The notes under the pieces are model-generated. The model made no database searches. It saw only the letters and a list, made by a program, of their open reading frames with translations, and was not told where the DNA came from. A program made the position numbers and the translations under genes. Below, piece by piece: positions 22,850 to 35,700 of a stretch of DNA of 64,000 nucleotides. How positions within the stretch are numbered: the first letter of the stretch is position 1; every line of letters starts with the position of its first letter. The DNA comes from Epiperipatus broadwayi (Eukaryota; Onychophora; Udeonychophora; Euonychophora; Peripatidae): the NCBI GenBank assembly GCA_028023455.1, contig JAQFVV010000448.1, positions 1 through 64,000 of the forward strand, given 5' to 3'.

Positions 22850-23050
22850 AAGCAAATTGTATTTTCCTTTCTAAGTAATTGCATAAAAACGATTTACTCG
22901 CTGACGAAGAAGCTTCAAATAAACAAAACAAAACAATTAAATGGGCCAAGCGCTTTCGAGGTTTGCCCTCATATTCATGGCCGACATAAAGAGAATGCTG
23001 TTGGTTCAATGTATGCATTATCCTTTTTATAGATAGATAATGATATACAG
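22850..23050. mobile_element. Short inserted element with AGCGCU hammerhead relic
   Basis: A CpG-richer segment (ctgacgaagaagcttc, ccaagcgctttcgaggtttg, catggccgac) interrupts the LINE ORF1 homology between the acidic region and the zinc knuckles. The same sequence order is found, more diverged, at 37760-37870. Limits are approximate, and no target duplication could be defined. Confidence 0.55.
22944..22982 (-). ncRNA. Decayed hammerhead ribozyme, AGCGCU family
   Basis: On the minus strand it reads GGCC, a core remnant ATGAATA, stem II GAGG-GCAAA-CCTC, GAA, self-complementary AGCGCT, T, then GGCC. Stems I, II and III and the GAAA are well preserved, but the CUGANGA box has lost invariant bases (first C is A, G8 is T). 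The architecture is right and the core is dead. Confidence 0.5.
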
Positions 23051-23914
23051 AAATAGTCATCTGATTGTCCATTGAACTTTCATTTTTTGAGAGTGAAAGT
23101 TGTGTCTGGGCACATTGATGTCTTTTATGATTTTTAAAACCAAAGCTTACAGAAATGGTTTGGACATTCTTTCATTAAGTGGTTTCTATCTTTACAGAAG
23201 AAGCATTGTGGTAGCACACTTTTAAAAGTGATGATAAATGGAGAAGTACCTGCTGTATGAAGGTTGGTATATCTATTGCATGAATGTTTTATTCAAAATG
23301 AGGTTGAATATTGCTGTATTTGTGAGGTTGGGAACTGCAGTTCTTTTTTCAATAAATATCTAAAATTGTTTATTTTACCATAAGGATTTGCGAGGCTTTG
23401 CAAGTCTTCTCCTGTAAAATTAATGAGTTTTTGATCTGTCCTGAGAGTGGTATATCGATAGTTTATGATTTTATCATTTAAATACTTGATATTTTTTTAA
23501 AGAATTCTTTGTATGATATTAAGGAATTCAAATATTAAGTATATATTATTTGGATGATCTAGTCTTTTAAAAATCATCTCCCAAAGTTTTTTCTTCTCTA
23601 GAAAATTATTAAACTCTTCTATTTGGGAATTTCATAATCAAAATGATTTTACGTTACCTTTATTAATTATCTCTGAATATTTTCATTATTAGTTTTAAAA
23701 AACCTTATATTTCTTAGCTGATAATGTCTATATTTTCATTTTCTTCATTATCTTTATTGAAAAATTTAAAGAAGCTGCTCACATGACAATGGCAAGCCAA
23801 CCTAGTGTGACACTACATAATATATGGAAACCACTAATAAACTTTGCTCTTAGGAAAAAGTGGAGAAATCAGGAGGAATTTCATAGATAAGTATATGAAA
23901 TTTCTACTAACTGT

Positions 23915-24020
23915 TGCCTTTGGAAGGATGGCTCAGTTGGTTAAGAATCTAAGGGTCCAGGTTTGAATCCCATGCTAGTACTGTCACTGGTCAGACCAGC
24001 AACACCTGACAAAAAGGAAA
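23915..24020 (+). repeat. tRNA-derived SINE
   Basis: An A box tggctcagttggttaag and a B box ggtttgaatcc have normal tRNA spacing, preceded by gttgcctttggaagga. A non-tRNA body follows (ctggtcagaccagcaacacc). No clear poly-A or target duplication was seen. Confidence 0.6.
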
Positions 24021-24029
24021 GAATAATAC

Positions 24030-25234
24030 CTCTTGAAAGGTTATGTATATACTAATATGTTTGATGTGCTATTACTAACAGTTGAACGTATTTGGAATAT
24101 TTAAAGAAACTCAATACTCATATTAGATGATGGAAATGGTTTCAGTATAAAAATACAACTAAAACACCATCATCACAAACCTTCAGAAAAACAGATTAGA
24201 ACAAAGCTTATGAATTACTTTAGTTTTGTATTATGCAAAATGAGTGATAAATATTTACTGAGTTTTTCTTAACAGGTCTTTAGCATAGTTGAGTATGCAT
24301 TCACAGTCCAAATATGGATTTGCTTTACAGATCATTATCCAGCATCAAGCATACCAGTGGTTGGAAAATATCATTATAGTTTCTAATAACCACTATGTAT
24401 TTATATCATTAGATTGTCTATAAGATAATCTTCTTGGCTAGGATCTGATTTTGAATTTGTCCATCAGATTACTCTTACAGTCTCCTCAAATCATTGGCAT
24501 TTCTCATTGTAGGTGCTAATAGAAATCTAGCATATAAGTTTCTTTTTGAGCCTTTTTGATACCTACAATGATTGTAAAAAGTAGCCATAAATTATAAGTA
24601 ATGTCTCCCACAAGTCTATGTCACAAATTGTTTATTACTAATCCTAAGCCTTTCTAATCTATTTTCAAAAAAATAACTTTAATTTCTTATACTGTAATTA
24701 ATTAGGTTGCTTATTCATTTTTATATAATAAATTTTATAAAATTTTATTTAGAATTCTGTCTTGAGTTTCCCAACACGGACTCTTCTAATACATCATTTA
24801 AATTATGGTTTTTATGACATAAGTTTTCACATCATGTTTAAATAATTCTGTACCAATCTTTAGATTTACATTTTCAAAATAAGTATAATTCATCTTCATA
24901 TAAAATTTAGCTGTAGTTTATTCAATAAGTAGGTTTTTTTTTTTATTAAACTCTTTTTTCAAAATTATAATGCTATCAATCCCTTATTTTAGAAAGACTA
25001 AAGATCTTCAGAAACATGATGTTTTTATTAATCAATGGAAAAAATGTGACATATGTACACATACTTGCTTAATACTTGGCTAATAAAACTTTAGTAATAT
25101 TTAAATAATTTTTGTGTGTAGGTTCCATTAATTTAAAGATGATAACCAACTATTTTTGCTTAAAGCAATATTTGAAATATTATAATTGTATTTAACTCAC
25201 AATGGTCTTATACTGCCTATAAATATATACTTAC
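24030..25234. other. ENPP intron, no feature recognised
   Basis: Intron sequence up to the donor of exon 25235-25373. Nothing coding or repetitive was recognised. Confidence 0.5.
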
Positions 25235-25373
25235 TTTTGGAGAATTAATTGGTCCTTCTTTGTGACCTGTGTAATCTGGTTCATGGAAGTAAGTAGCAAT
25301 AAAATTAAAAGGATCATCAGATTTTTCAAGCCATTTGAGTACAGTTTCAACTCTGGTAGAAAATGAAGTGTTA
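25235..25373 (-). CDS. ENPP: ENPP1-3-like phosphodiesterase, internal exon with the EPDxxGH metal site
   Basis: This 139-bp exon encodes NTSFSTRVETVLKWLE, then DPFNFIATYFHEPDYTGHKE, then GPINSPK. EPDYTGH provides an Asp and a His that bind zinc in all ENPPs (EPDSSGH in ENPP1), and RVETVLKWL matches the helix before it. The donor is a consensus GTAAGT. For the acceptor I chose TTATTATTAG, because the single leading T then completes a His codon with the CA left by exon 30281-30314 and gives the family-like string KYNHNTSF. The alternative CTACCAG acceptor 20 bp downstream would delete conserved residues, and TTGATTGCAG upstream would add about ten. Confidence 0.95.
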
Positions 25374-27850
25374 CTAATAATAAACACAAAAGATAAACTG
25401 CAATCAATAAACATTTATTAAAAAGTCTGTTAGTAAGTAGTTTTTAAATGCTAAATTGTATCGTGATTTTGCTATTTAATATTTTATGAACTAAAAATTT
25501 TTTTCAAGTTTTATTTTTAATTTATTAGTAATAAATTCATATTTGATTATATTTTGTGTGTATTCATCTTTAGTATTAGATGTTCACTGCAATCTTATGC
25601 TTTTTATGACCAGAAATTTTGGGATATAATAAGATGTGAAAATTTATGCTTGACCCATTGATCAGTATTATAACACTACAGCATCCAAGATAAAAAAAAT
25701 AACTCAGTAACTATAAGAGAAATTATGTGCTAAAATAAGTTCTGTCTTCTATACTAAAGCATAGTTTAAAACAATAAGAGGAATGTCCTTTACCAGAAAT
25801 ACTATCACATAAATTGGCACGAATGGTGATTCAGATGATAATAGGGTACTACCCTATCATATATCATTTCACTGTATTGTTATATAAATTGGCATATTAA
25901 GTAGGATAGCTAATCTTACACTTTTCAGATTATTGCATAAATTGGGAACCAACATAGACAGTCTATCTTATCCACATCTATATTACGTAAATTGGTATTA
26001 ATATAGAGATTCAAAGTATTCACAGGTAGACTGTTAGAATGCTATAAAATAAATAAGTCCTGACTATTTATAAACAAAAAAAACAAACAGAGCAGTGTAA
26101 AACATGTACATGTTTAAGATAAGCATAATATCTTTCTGGACACTTCTTGCAAAAAAAACACGTATGCAATCAAAGGGTCCTTATTGTGCTATTTTTATAT
26201 TAAACATGAAATATGTTTTATATTGCATAAATTTTTTTTATTTAACTATATGGTGCTTGCTTATTGCTTCATATTCAGGCAGAAAAAACAAAAAGGAAGA
26301 TAATATGTATTGTAATGCATAATAAGTACTTAACATTTCATCGAACTTTTATTGATCATATTTGAAAATTAGAACTAGTATCTAGATGCTAGAATAAACT
26401 ATGTTAAAAGAATTGTACAATTCACTTCTAATGCTAATGTTGATACAATTTTATTGTTTAATTTTATTATTACATTATCTACATATCTAAGGCTATCTTC
26501 AGATAAAAAAACTTAAAATACATGCATCCAAAATATATTTATATTTTTAATTAATTGTGTAATTTATTATATTAAAAAGATGTAAATTGTAATATTTTGA
26601 ATCAGAGCCCTCTAACAGCTAATTGTGAAAATAAGATTTTAGATGTTGTATATGATAACCATATTTTAAAATGATGACTATGACAATCTAAGGTTAACTA
26701 AATCAGTTTCAAAAACCAACATCAATTGTATCAAGACTTTAAATTAGCTAAAGAAAATAAGTTTAAATTTTATTTATATTAAAAAACGAATTATTTACTC
26801 CATTTGAAAATATGTCAGACAAAATACAAATATTAAGTGTGAAGCTTCTTACAATCATTATAAACAATTTGATAGTTTAGATAGGCAGAAATTATAATCA
26901 TTTCCATGTTATTTTACAAATCCACCATGAATGTAAATATACTATATATAATTGACAATAGCACTTAATTATCACATAGTATACTAATTTCTTGAGTAAT
27001 CCAGAATCAGCAGGAATTTTATTTTTAAAAATAACTACTATATTTAGAGAACACACTGTTTAATTTTAATCAGACCGACTCCAAAACAAGGTTTAAACAG
27101 TAATTATATTATTATTAATTTGTATATACATGTGAGAATAAAAATATTTTTTTAAAAATCATCTCTCAATAATAATGTTAGAATACTGAACTAAATAATC
27201 ATTTATGTGGGAAGGATAGATGAGAATAAGTAAATAAGCTTGTAAGTAGTCTGGGAATATTGGATAGGATAGTAGAGTAGGGATTGATTGAGGACTAGTC
27301 ATCTGGCATGTATTAATTATTAAAACTTACAATAAATATCATAGAAGTGGTGAAAAAAACATATGCTTCTAGCATAAATACTTCTAAAAGATTTTTTTTA
27401 TTAAATAATCATTTCTAAATATTCCTTAATTATTTATAAATCTTCTCAAATAAATATTTTAAATTTGTTAATCTTAATAACAATAATAATATATACATTT
27501 CAATTTTATATCTATTAAGTATGCAATTCTAATATTTGATTCACAACATGTAAATTTAAATAACCCAAAAATGTTTATTTTTATTTGATAAAAATATTTA
27601 TAGATATACCAAAAAAGATTAAAAGCCATGATGATAATGTTAAAAAGTTGATTTTTTAAAAAAACAACTGCACAAGTTTATTTTTTCTTTAATTAAAAAA
27701 ATTTTATGCAATTTTTTTTAATTAACATTTTATTTTTATTTAACTAATACAGAAGGATCACTTTCTATAACTAAAAATTTGCAAAAAAATATTAAATAAA
27801 ATTAGGAATTCATAAATTTGAATTTATAAATTTCATGCATATTTGTCTGC
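25374..27850. other. ENPP intron (4.9 kb), no feature recognised
   Basis: AT-rich sequence without recognisable coding or element ends. The plus-strand reading frame at 26104-26322 shows no family features. Confidence 0.5.
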
Positions 27851-27894
27851 ATGAAAAATGTCATGAATTGCCTTTCAGTTGATTATTTTCTCAT

Positions 27895-28137
27895 CTTTCA
27901 CACTCAGTTTGACACTCATTCATTATTACAATCATTCACCCATGAACTCATTCATTCATCCTCTCGTGCACCCATTCATTCACTTATGAACTTATTCATT
28001 TATTCATGCATTCACTCATGCAGTCATTCATTTACTCATGTATTGAAGCAATCACCCACTCATTCATTCACTCATGCACTGATTCACTTACTCATATATT
28101 CATTTATTTATACATTTATTCATTCAATCATCTATCA
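27895..28137 (+). repeat. Degenerate CATT/CACT tandem repeat
   Basis: Repeated cattcattcactcatg-type phrases over about 240 bp. The 110-residue frame through it (Ser/His/Ile/Leu/Thr-rich) is a product of the repeat, not a gene. Confidence 0.85.
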
Positions 28138-28179
28138 CAAATGTATTCTCTCTCTCAGTCAGATGGTTTACAATTATAG

Positions 28180-30280
28180 TTAAGGCATTAGGATATGTAA
28201 GATGCTGTGAATTATCAAATTAAATTTATTTTTAAGTAGTAATTCAGTCAAGTTTAAGAAAAGCCACGTTCTTTTATATGATAAAATAAGAATGGCTTTT
28301 TAAGAAAAAGTGTACATAATTTTATGAATCTGTTCTTATTCTCATTCAATTTATTACTGTTCTGTATTTTCCATATCTAATTATTGTATTTTTAGCTACA
28401 CTATTTAGTTGATAAAAAAGAAATACTAAGAAACTTCAAAAGCCTTAATAAAATAATTGAAAATACTGTATAATAAAAATCAAAATATTTCATAAACAAT
28501 ACATTTAAATTTATTTTTTCTTTACTTCTTTATATATTTTACAAGAGCAGTATTTGAATTGTAACTATATAGCAGGTAAACAAACCTTCACACATGACTT
28601 AATATTGGTACAATTAATAGTGCTAATATGAATATTAAATTAAGAAATGGATTTAAAGTGAATGACTTATGTATTCACGCTCTCACTTCTAGACATTTAA
28701 GATTGGCTCACGATCTTATTTCCTTAGAGACTTTGTCATGTGACTGGGGTGAGAGTATTCTTACAGTTATCACCTTGATTAAAACGGCACTGGTGTGTAG
28801 ATTTGTTTACCTTCTATATACTTTTTCTTTAATTAAAAGTCTTTTTTATTCCGATATCTTTTTTATAACTTACAATTCAATTTTTATTTAATTAACAAAG
28901 TAGAACCTATGTTATCTATAGTCTCACTGATCTGTACTTTGAGAAAATGTTTAAAATTAAATTTAAGGTAAGCATGCATATTAGATAAATTTAATTTACA
29001 AATGATTTAATTAATAATTCAAACAACCCTTACACAAACAATCTTAAATCATTAACATCCACGTTTTTAAAGTAAATGTAGTAATATAAATAATTTCTAG
29101 AAATGTGTTTATACACACATACATAAATATATAAGATATCTATTATAAATTAATTATTGAAATAAAAATGGAGCAATAAGTTATTAATGGTGATAATAAA
29201 TTATACAAGTATTATAAGAAAAACAAAAGTACTTTCAATTATTTTCTGTTTTTTATAATAATTATTTGTAAGATTTATTATCAGCATTAATAATTATTTT
29301 ATTATTTATCTGTCTGTATGTATATATATATATATGCATTTCAGGTCATTATTATCTGTATCTTTCATCACCAGTGTGAAAACCTGGATTCTAATGACAT
29401 GGATATGATGAAATACTAAACAGCACATTATACTTTTAAATTTTTATAATTTATTTCTGTCAATAATATTTGAGTGATTTCTTAATCCAAGAAGATTGAG
29501 AAACCTAAAATTTAGTATTCCATATGTATTTAATGTTTTGAAACCTGTATAAGTAATTTTTCAGCAGACTGATAAAAATCAATTATAAAATACATAGTTC
29601 TTAAAAATATGAATGATGATCAAAAGAAAAAAAATACAATCTTACTGTTCTATTACTCAATTATAAAACTTATTAGTAAAAAGTTTAAATCAAAGTGGTT
29701 AAGATATATTTCCTCATGATAAAGTGTTGCAGATTAGTTATGAATTTGATATGGGATGATTTCTCAACATATAATATTTGAAAATGACTTAATGTCATCA
29801 CATAAAAAGAACTTATGTGGCAGTTTGGGACATAACTATTACATGATTTTTTTAATAGCTTACCATAAACTACATTAAACATTGGAATTTATTTTGTCAT
29901 TTATAGTAATAAATTTAATGATTTAATCCAGATGTCATGAAATGCCAATCGATTATCAATTTAACATCATCAGCTAGTGTCTGGTAACTAAATAAATACT
30001 CACAATTAATGGTCAACTTGCTATAATGTGCTTTAAATTACTGTGAAAAGACCGCATGCAAATTTAAAAACAATTATATTACTTTAATGACATTCAACAT
30101 TAAATTATCAGACTTCCAGAAATCAGGGAGAGGAGGATAAAAAAATTTATATGGAGAATGGAGAAAATCATACAGTTAATATCCATACATTGAAAAATTG
30201 TCATTTCTCAGTATACATTAGAAATAATATTTACCAAAACTACCTATTTTATTCTTTAATGATAATTGAAAAGCACTTAC
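28180..30280. other. ENPP intron, no feature recognised
   Basis: AT-rich. An (AT)n run lies near 29320-29336. No coding homology seen. Confidence 0.5.
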
Positions 30281-30314
30281 TGATTATATTTTAGCCAAAC
30301 ATCTGGATACATGC
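30281..30314 (-). CDS. ENPP: ENPP1-3-like phosphodiesterase, 34-bp microexon
   Basis: This 34-bp exon reads, after two bases completing a Gly codon, MYPDVWLKYN plus CA of the next codon. ENPP1 has GIFPDIYKMYNGSVPF here, just after the WPGS motif, so the match is position-specific. The acceptor is a T-tract then CAG and the donor a perfect GTAAGT. The exon is flanked by introns of 15.4 kb and 4.9 kb. Reading phase fits both neighbouring exons exactly, which is the main reason to trust so short an exon. Confidence 0.9.
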
Positions 30315-31715
30315 CTGAAAAAAAATAATTCAAACACACTTTAAAAATATTAAAAAAAATAATATTAATTTTTACTAAATCTTTACTTTCAAATGTTTAG
30401 CAGATATCTTCAGAGAAAATCATCTTTTTTTTTTTTGAAGAACAAAAATCAAATAAAACAAAATTTAAAAATAAGCAAAATTTGAATTACATCTATTTTT
30501 TATTTTATACACTTTTATTTAACTGATTGTTTTTTGTCTGTTTGTTTATCTATAAAAATTTTAACACAATTTTTACTTACTTCCAATTTTTGATCAGACA
30601 GAAACTTTGTGCACATGTGTAATCTTGATGGAAGATATTTTTTAGAGTTTGAAAGCAATTTAGAAAAAAAAATAGTGAAAATTTTTAATTTTAAAGGATG
30701 TGCTGTAATATGGCTATTCCTTTGTCAAATTCAGGAATCTCTTAGCCACTATGCCCAGAGAAATCTGTTAATCACCTTCCCTTTCCTTTTCCCACCCTAA
30801 GTTTTTCCCATATTCTTCTCTATCCCATTTCCACAACATCATTTTCATCCATTCTATGGCCTTTATATCTAAATTGCCATATCTTTTTTCCAAACCCAGC
30901 ATAAAATTCCAAGAACCCACTTTCTGTATAATTACTTTGTTTATATTTATTCTCCAACAATTACATTATTTGTACCCTCCCTACTTGTAAGCATTTACAT
31001 TCCACTAGCACATGCCTAATACTTTCTACGCCTTGCTTACAACATAACTTGCAAATTAAATCATCCACATTTTTCCATTTATGTATATATTCCCTTAATG
31101 CTAATGATCCTGTTCAAGCGTTAAACAGTAAACTACTTTCCTTGCTATTAAGGTAAATTAACTCACACCCAATATTCTGTTTACTTCTATCTATATTTAA
31201 ACTCTTTTTACTCTCCATACTAGTTCATCCATCTCTTGATCTGTTTGTTTTTTATTAATACATCTATTCTTCTATTCCATTCTTTGCCATTATAACACTC
31301 AACAATCATCATAACACAATCAACCCATCTTTTGTACAAGTATACTAACATAAAGTCTTTATCCAAATCTTTTGTATGCTGTACTATCTTTCTTATCTAT
31401 CTTGTAGACTGTTCTTTATTTGGAACCCAATTAAATACTATACATAAATTGCAAACTACTGAACATTTTCATTTTGCTTTTTGCATCTCTCATATAAAAA
31501 CTTGACCATTCCATTTTTCTTTCAATTGTGTCCTTTTCAATCTACACATCTGCATCTAATGCATGATTTCCTACTTCTCTTTGTACTTGTTCTAAGTAAC
31601 CTAACATCCCTTTACTAACACATAACACATTGTTACCATAAGTTAACCCTGCTACTGCCTCTCCCTTCCATACAATTCTTGGTACATCATATTTATTATA
31701 TGAAACCACTGTTAA

Positions 31716-31836
31716 ACCAATAACCATAACATGATCACCATTTCTTATGCTTGCTTATAACTGTTATTAAAACAGGCAAAACTCACTATACATATTGCAG
31801 TGTGTGGCAATATCTATAGTGAGTTTTGCCTGTTTT
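31716..31836 (-). mobile_element. Short ACUAGU-family element inserted in a LINE, 13-bp TSD
   Basis: It is flanked by the direct repeat aaaccactgttaa at 31703-31715 and 31837-31849. It begins acc...acatgatcacc and ends gttttgcctgtttt, the same termini as the copies at 32252 and 36190. Internally it is reduced to a hairpin (aggcaaaactcactata and tatagtgagttttgcct) with a 30-nt loop. The ribozyme region has been lost. Confidence 0.85.
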
Positions 31837-32251
31837 AAACCACTGTTAATTTCTTTATCAGTTTCTTTCTTTTCTTTGCTTCATTTATCAAATTTTTCTC
31901 TCATTTATCCAAGCAAGTCCTCTGATTACTTAAGATGATTCCCAAATAGTTATATCTATTCACTACATTTAACATTATATCCCCCAATAAAAATTCTCTT
32001 TTCTTTCCCCAGCATTTATCATCTTTTCCTTCACTAAATTTAATCTCCATCTCTTTATCCATCCTTGTGCAAGTCTTCAGCATAACTTTCATATCTTCCC
32101 TAATTTCTATGCACAAGAAGATATCATCAGCAATTAAAAGACATTTATGATGTATATACTCCCTTGCCATCTATTAATGGTAACTCTACCACTCTTCATA
32201 GTCTTTCTATTGCTCTCTCTATTTCTCTCAAATATAACAAAAACAAAATAA

Positions 32252-32595
32252 ACCAGCAAGCATCACATGATCACATCTCCAATACTAGCACATAATTGTT
32301 TATAAACAAAGCAAAGCAAAACTCCATATAGTAGTGCCACCGGTGCTAAACAGGGTAATCAATGGATGCCAGAAGGCTTGTGCATAAAATCTCTATCTAA
32401 TGCCTACTCATCCAATATCCCCAGACTAGTTTCTGGCTTGTGGCCTTCGTCAGTGAGGAGCTTTGGATCTGAGAGCACTGGGGATATTGGATGAGTAGGC
32501 ATTAGATAGGGATTTTATGCACAAGCCTTCTGGCATCCATTGATTATTCTGTTTAGCACAGGAGGCACTACTATATGGAGTTTTGCTTTGCTTTT
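32252..32595 (-). mobile_element. ACUAGU-hammerhead retrozyme-like element in a LINE, 13-bp TSD
   Basis: The direct repeat aaaaacaaaataa at 32239-32251 and 32596-32608 bounds a 344-bp element. It starts with the tail accagcaagcatcacatgat, followed by ctagcacataattg. Inverted arms of about 115 bp follow (about 32303-32417 and 32481-32592) around a 63-nt centre holding a hammerhead at 32418-32459. It has no reading frame. The TSD shows that it moved as a unit into the RT region of the LINE relic. Variable 12-13 bp duplications fit target-primed retroposition rather than a cut-and-paste transposon with a fixed TSD. Confidence 0.88.
32418..32459 (-). ncRNA. Hammerhead ribozyme, type I, stem III ACUAGU
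   Basis: On the minus strand the order is stem I UCCUCA, core CUGACGA, stem II A-GGC-CACAA-GCC-A, GAA, palindromic ACUAGU, cleavage C, stem I UGGGGA. Stem I is 6 bp (one G-U). Stem II has three G-C pairs but an A-A mismatch next to the core. All invariant core bases are present. Stem III is self-complementary and as a monomer can only form 1-2 bp, so dimer pairing is implied. Confidence 0.78.
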
Positions 32596-32720
32596 AAAAA
32601 CAAAATAAGTGACATAGGGCATCCTTGCCTTAGTCCCACCCTATTTTTAACTCTAATCGATTCTATATTTCCTAATTGATATGTACAATAATTCAGGCCA
32701 TCTAGTAGTAAAAGCATAGA

Positions 32721-35700
32721 TGATCTTGTTTGGAAGTTAGATTCTCAAAAAATCATTTAGAAAAACTTGCAACTTTCATTATTTTGAATAGATTAGTATT
32801 GATATAAGAAGATAGAAATGATTTTTTAGGAATGTGACTTCTAAATATGATTGCCACATGCTTTTATTTGTAAAAATTGAAGATAATTTCATACATCTTT
32901 TACTTTTTAATATATTAAAATAAAAGTTTCTTGAAAAAAATTTTTTTAATTAATAACATTTTTTTAAGTCTAAATTAAGACTGCTAGTCAATTGAAATTG
33001 TTAAAGAATAACAACAACAATAAAAAAAGAATGTAGTGATAAAAAAAGAAGCACAAAATATGAATAGTTGAGTAGAAATTTCTTCTCTTATTTTGTAAAT
33101 AATTTGACTCACTTTCACTAGCTATTATCAGAGCTAGTTAATACAGTTTAATAGTTAAGATTGAAGATAATTCTTAAAAACATTCCAAAATCATTTTAAA
33201 ATAGAATCAGCTTATATTAGACAAATAAGACAAAAACATTACGGTCCTGGAAAAAGAAATAATGGAATAAATAAATACATAAAATATTCAAAAATTAAAT
33301 ATTCCCTCAAAAATATGATATTTGGCACAATAGCTATATGTAAATTATATATTGCATGTTATGGACTATTTCCATAGTGTAGTATTTGTTAAATTTCTTT
33401 GAGAAATATTCAAATTTTAATAATTAATACTAAATGGTGTCAATAGTTCAACATATGAACTACAAGTAATGCCATCACTACAAACTTTTAAATAAATAAT
33501 ATTCACACACACACATATATATATATATATCCATTATTGCAAATGAAATATATAGTTTCGAAAGCATTGTTTAATGAATCTAAAAAAGTCAGAATTAATA
33601 TATGATGCATTAAACATATTGTAATATTCAGAAGTATTACGTAGACAAAAATCTCAATTGTGATTTGCAAATTTTAAACTTACAATTTATAGTTAATATT
33701 AAACATAGGTCAAAGGATTTCAAACTAACATTGGGATACAGTTTGATGAAAGTCAACAGGGAAATTGAATAATACAATCAAGTTTTAAAAAAAACCTATA
33801 CTAAAATAAGAAGCAATTACAAATAGGCTCAGGATATAAAACTACAAAATATTTTTCTATAATCAAGTGTCATACTGAAGTTAATTATAATAATCAGATT
33901 GCCCAATCTTAAATGCATTGAAAGTATTTGTAAACCCTACCATATTTTTATACACTTATAAAAATTGAATACTTTGGAAATAATAAGATAAATACAATCT
34001 AATCTTAGATATTTTCTATAAAATTCTAATCAATTCTTGAAGAATATAGTTAAAACTAATAAAAAGAGAAGTAATGGAATAAATACAGAGATATTATTTT
34101 TGAATCAAACTTTAACGATGATAGTATTAAAAAATTAAAACAACATATTTCACATAAAGTAAATCAGAACTCTCACTTAATAAATTTTAAAAATGTGACA
34201 ATAGCCTCAGATTTGACAAAGATAATTTTCTTAAGCACACACACACGCAAAAAGAAGAAAAACTATTATCTGATCTTTTTATGATTTAGAAAGATCTGGT
34301 TATTGAAAAATAATGCAATTGAAACTAAAAACCCTAACAAAAAAGAATAGGCTTTAGATATAGTTGAAATGATTCAATTTAATGAGTAGAGAAAATATAA
34401 TTCTTTAAGAAAGTATATAATAAACACTGATAATGGGAATCTGTTTAAACAAGCAAGAAAAAAAAAAAATTTCTAATGAAAATTATAAATCATTTTAAAC
34501 TCTTAATTCCCAAAATAAAGAACTTTTCTAGATATATAGTTATTACTGAAAAAATTGTGTCACATGCAAAATGTTTACTAATAAGTAAGAATAAAAATAA
34601 TTGGCAAATACTGTAACCAATATATCAATGGATATCTGTATCTACTAAAATCTCAAATATTTTCAGCTGACACAAATCATCAATACTCATGTGAAAGTTT
34701 TAATATTAATGAGCAAGTTATAGATCAATAAAGATATAGCTAATGCTCATTTTAACTCAGCAGGAACTTAACCTCAAAGAATAAACTACTTTTGCTACAA
34801 TATTATCAAGATCTGATTCAACTTACAATAAAGTTGACCAATGACATAACAATAAAGTAAATAAGTAATCAATGATGTAAACAGATCAATTGGAAAGTGA
34901 TATCACTGAATTTGACTTTTTGGGGTAAGCAAGGGAATCTCATTATATATTGATGTTCATTTGAAAAGTGAATCAGACAACTGTTTAGACATTGGAACAG
35001 CAGTATTTATAGTGCCCACAATATTGTAGAATGCAGTACAGCATACTCAAGTTTGGAACAGGCTGCTGTTAGCTACAGTCACCACTGTATCTGTACAAAA
35101 GGCAAGCTACTCATTGGTTGGAAGTATCAATGTTCTAAAGAAAAGTCACTGCATTCCTTTCCAAACATTAGTCGTACTCCTACCAACTAAACAAGCATAA
35201 TTCACAAATCATAACAGAGGCAAACCATTGTATTTAAATATTTGTATTATAAATATATATAACAAACATTTTTATATTTATTTATAGTTGTGTGTTATTC
35301 TTAAATGATATGGAATATTACTGTATTACAGTATAAACACAACATCCATATACAAATCTTACATGCTCTACTAAAAACCATAAATTATTTTAATTAATTA
35401 GCTGTGATATATTAACTGTTTAAACATAAGAAATAATGTAATATTAGCTATTAAACAAGTTAAATAAAAATTAGTTCATGACTACAAACCATAGCTATAA
35501 AAATCTCCACCAGAATTACACAGGGAAAATTGCAATCTATTATCGCCACAAGTTATCAATCAGTTCATCACGCAATTACAAAAAAAAAAAAAGTAAAAAA
35601 AGCACTCATTTTTAAAATTGGTTTTAATCTCACTTAACTGAATGAATTAAATATCTACAAAAATTTATATGAGGAAATCAAATGCTTTTACTAATTACAA

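Larger units (their letters stand above)
22101..23260 (-). pseudogene. Decayed LINE ORF1 (gag-like, CCHC zinc knuckles)
   Basis: Directly upstream of the ORF2 relic on the same strand. At about 23110-23215 it encodes QCFFCKDRNHLMKECPN, a perfect C-x2-C-x4-H-x4-C zinc knuckle, then a second, looser Cys/His cluster (FCKLxFKNHKRHQC). An acidic, Ser/Asp/Asn-rich stretch follows (22725-22810) and the ORF1 end lies near 22200-22260. This is the gag-like ORF1 type of I/Jockey-like LINEs. It is broken by stops and by an inserted element at about 22850-23050. Confidence 0.65.
30760..32720 (-). pseudogene. Decayed LINE with RT and C-terminal Cys/His motif, carrying two nested insertions
   Basis: Read on the minus strand from 32720: a segment ending NRVGLRQGCPMS (RT GxRQGCPLSP box, about 32620-32720), then an inserted element, then LIADDIFLCIE (the ADD box, about 32110-32140) with NRYNYLGIILSN following. 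A second inserted element comes next, then a GLTYGNNV segment with EQVQREVGNHAL (31550-31660), and an ICKLCCKQGVESIRHVLVEC segment near 31010-31070, a C-x2-C...H...C motif typical of LINE C-termini. Stops and frameshifts are present. The two insertions at 31716-31836 and 32252-32595 have clean target duplications, so their empty sites can be read off. Confidence 0.7.

Noticed and set aside
27851-28183. 110-codon open frame rich in His, Ser and Ile
   Set aside because: It is a translation of a degenerate CATT/CACT tandem repeat, with no domain and no start context.
32252-32595. Interpretation as an ordinary MITE (DNA transposon)
   Set aside because: TSDs are 12-13 bp and vary, the termini are not inverted repeats of each other (the tail is on one side only), and the centre is a conserved ribozyme.
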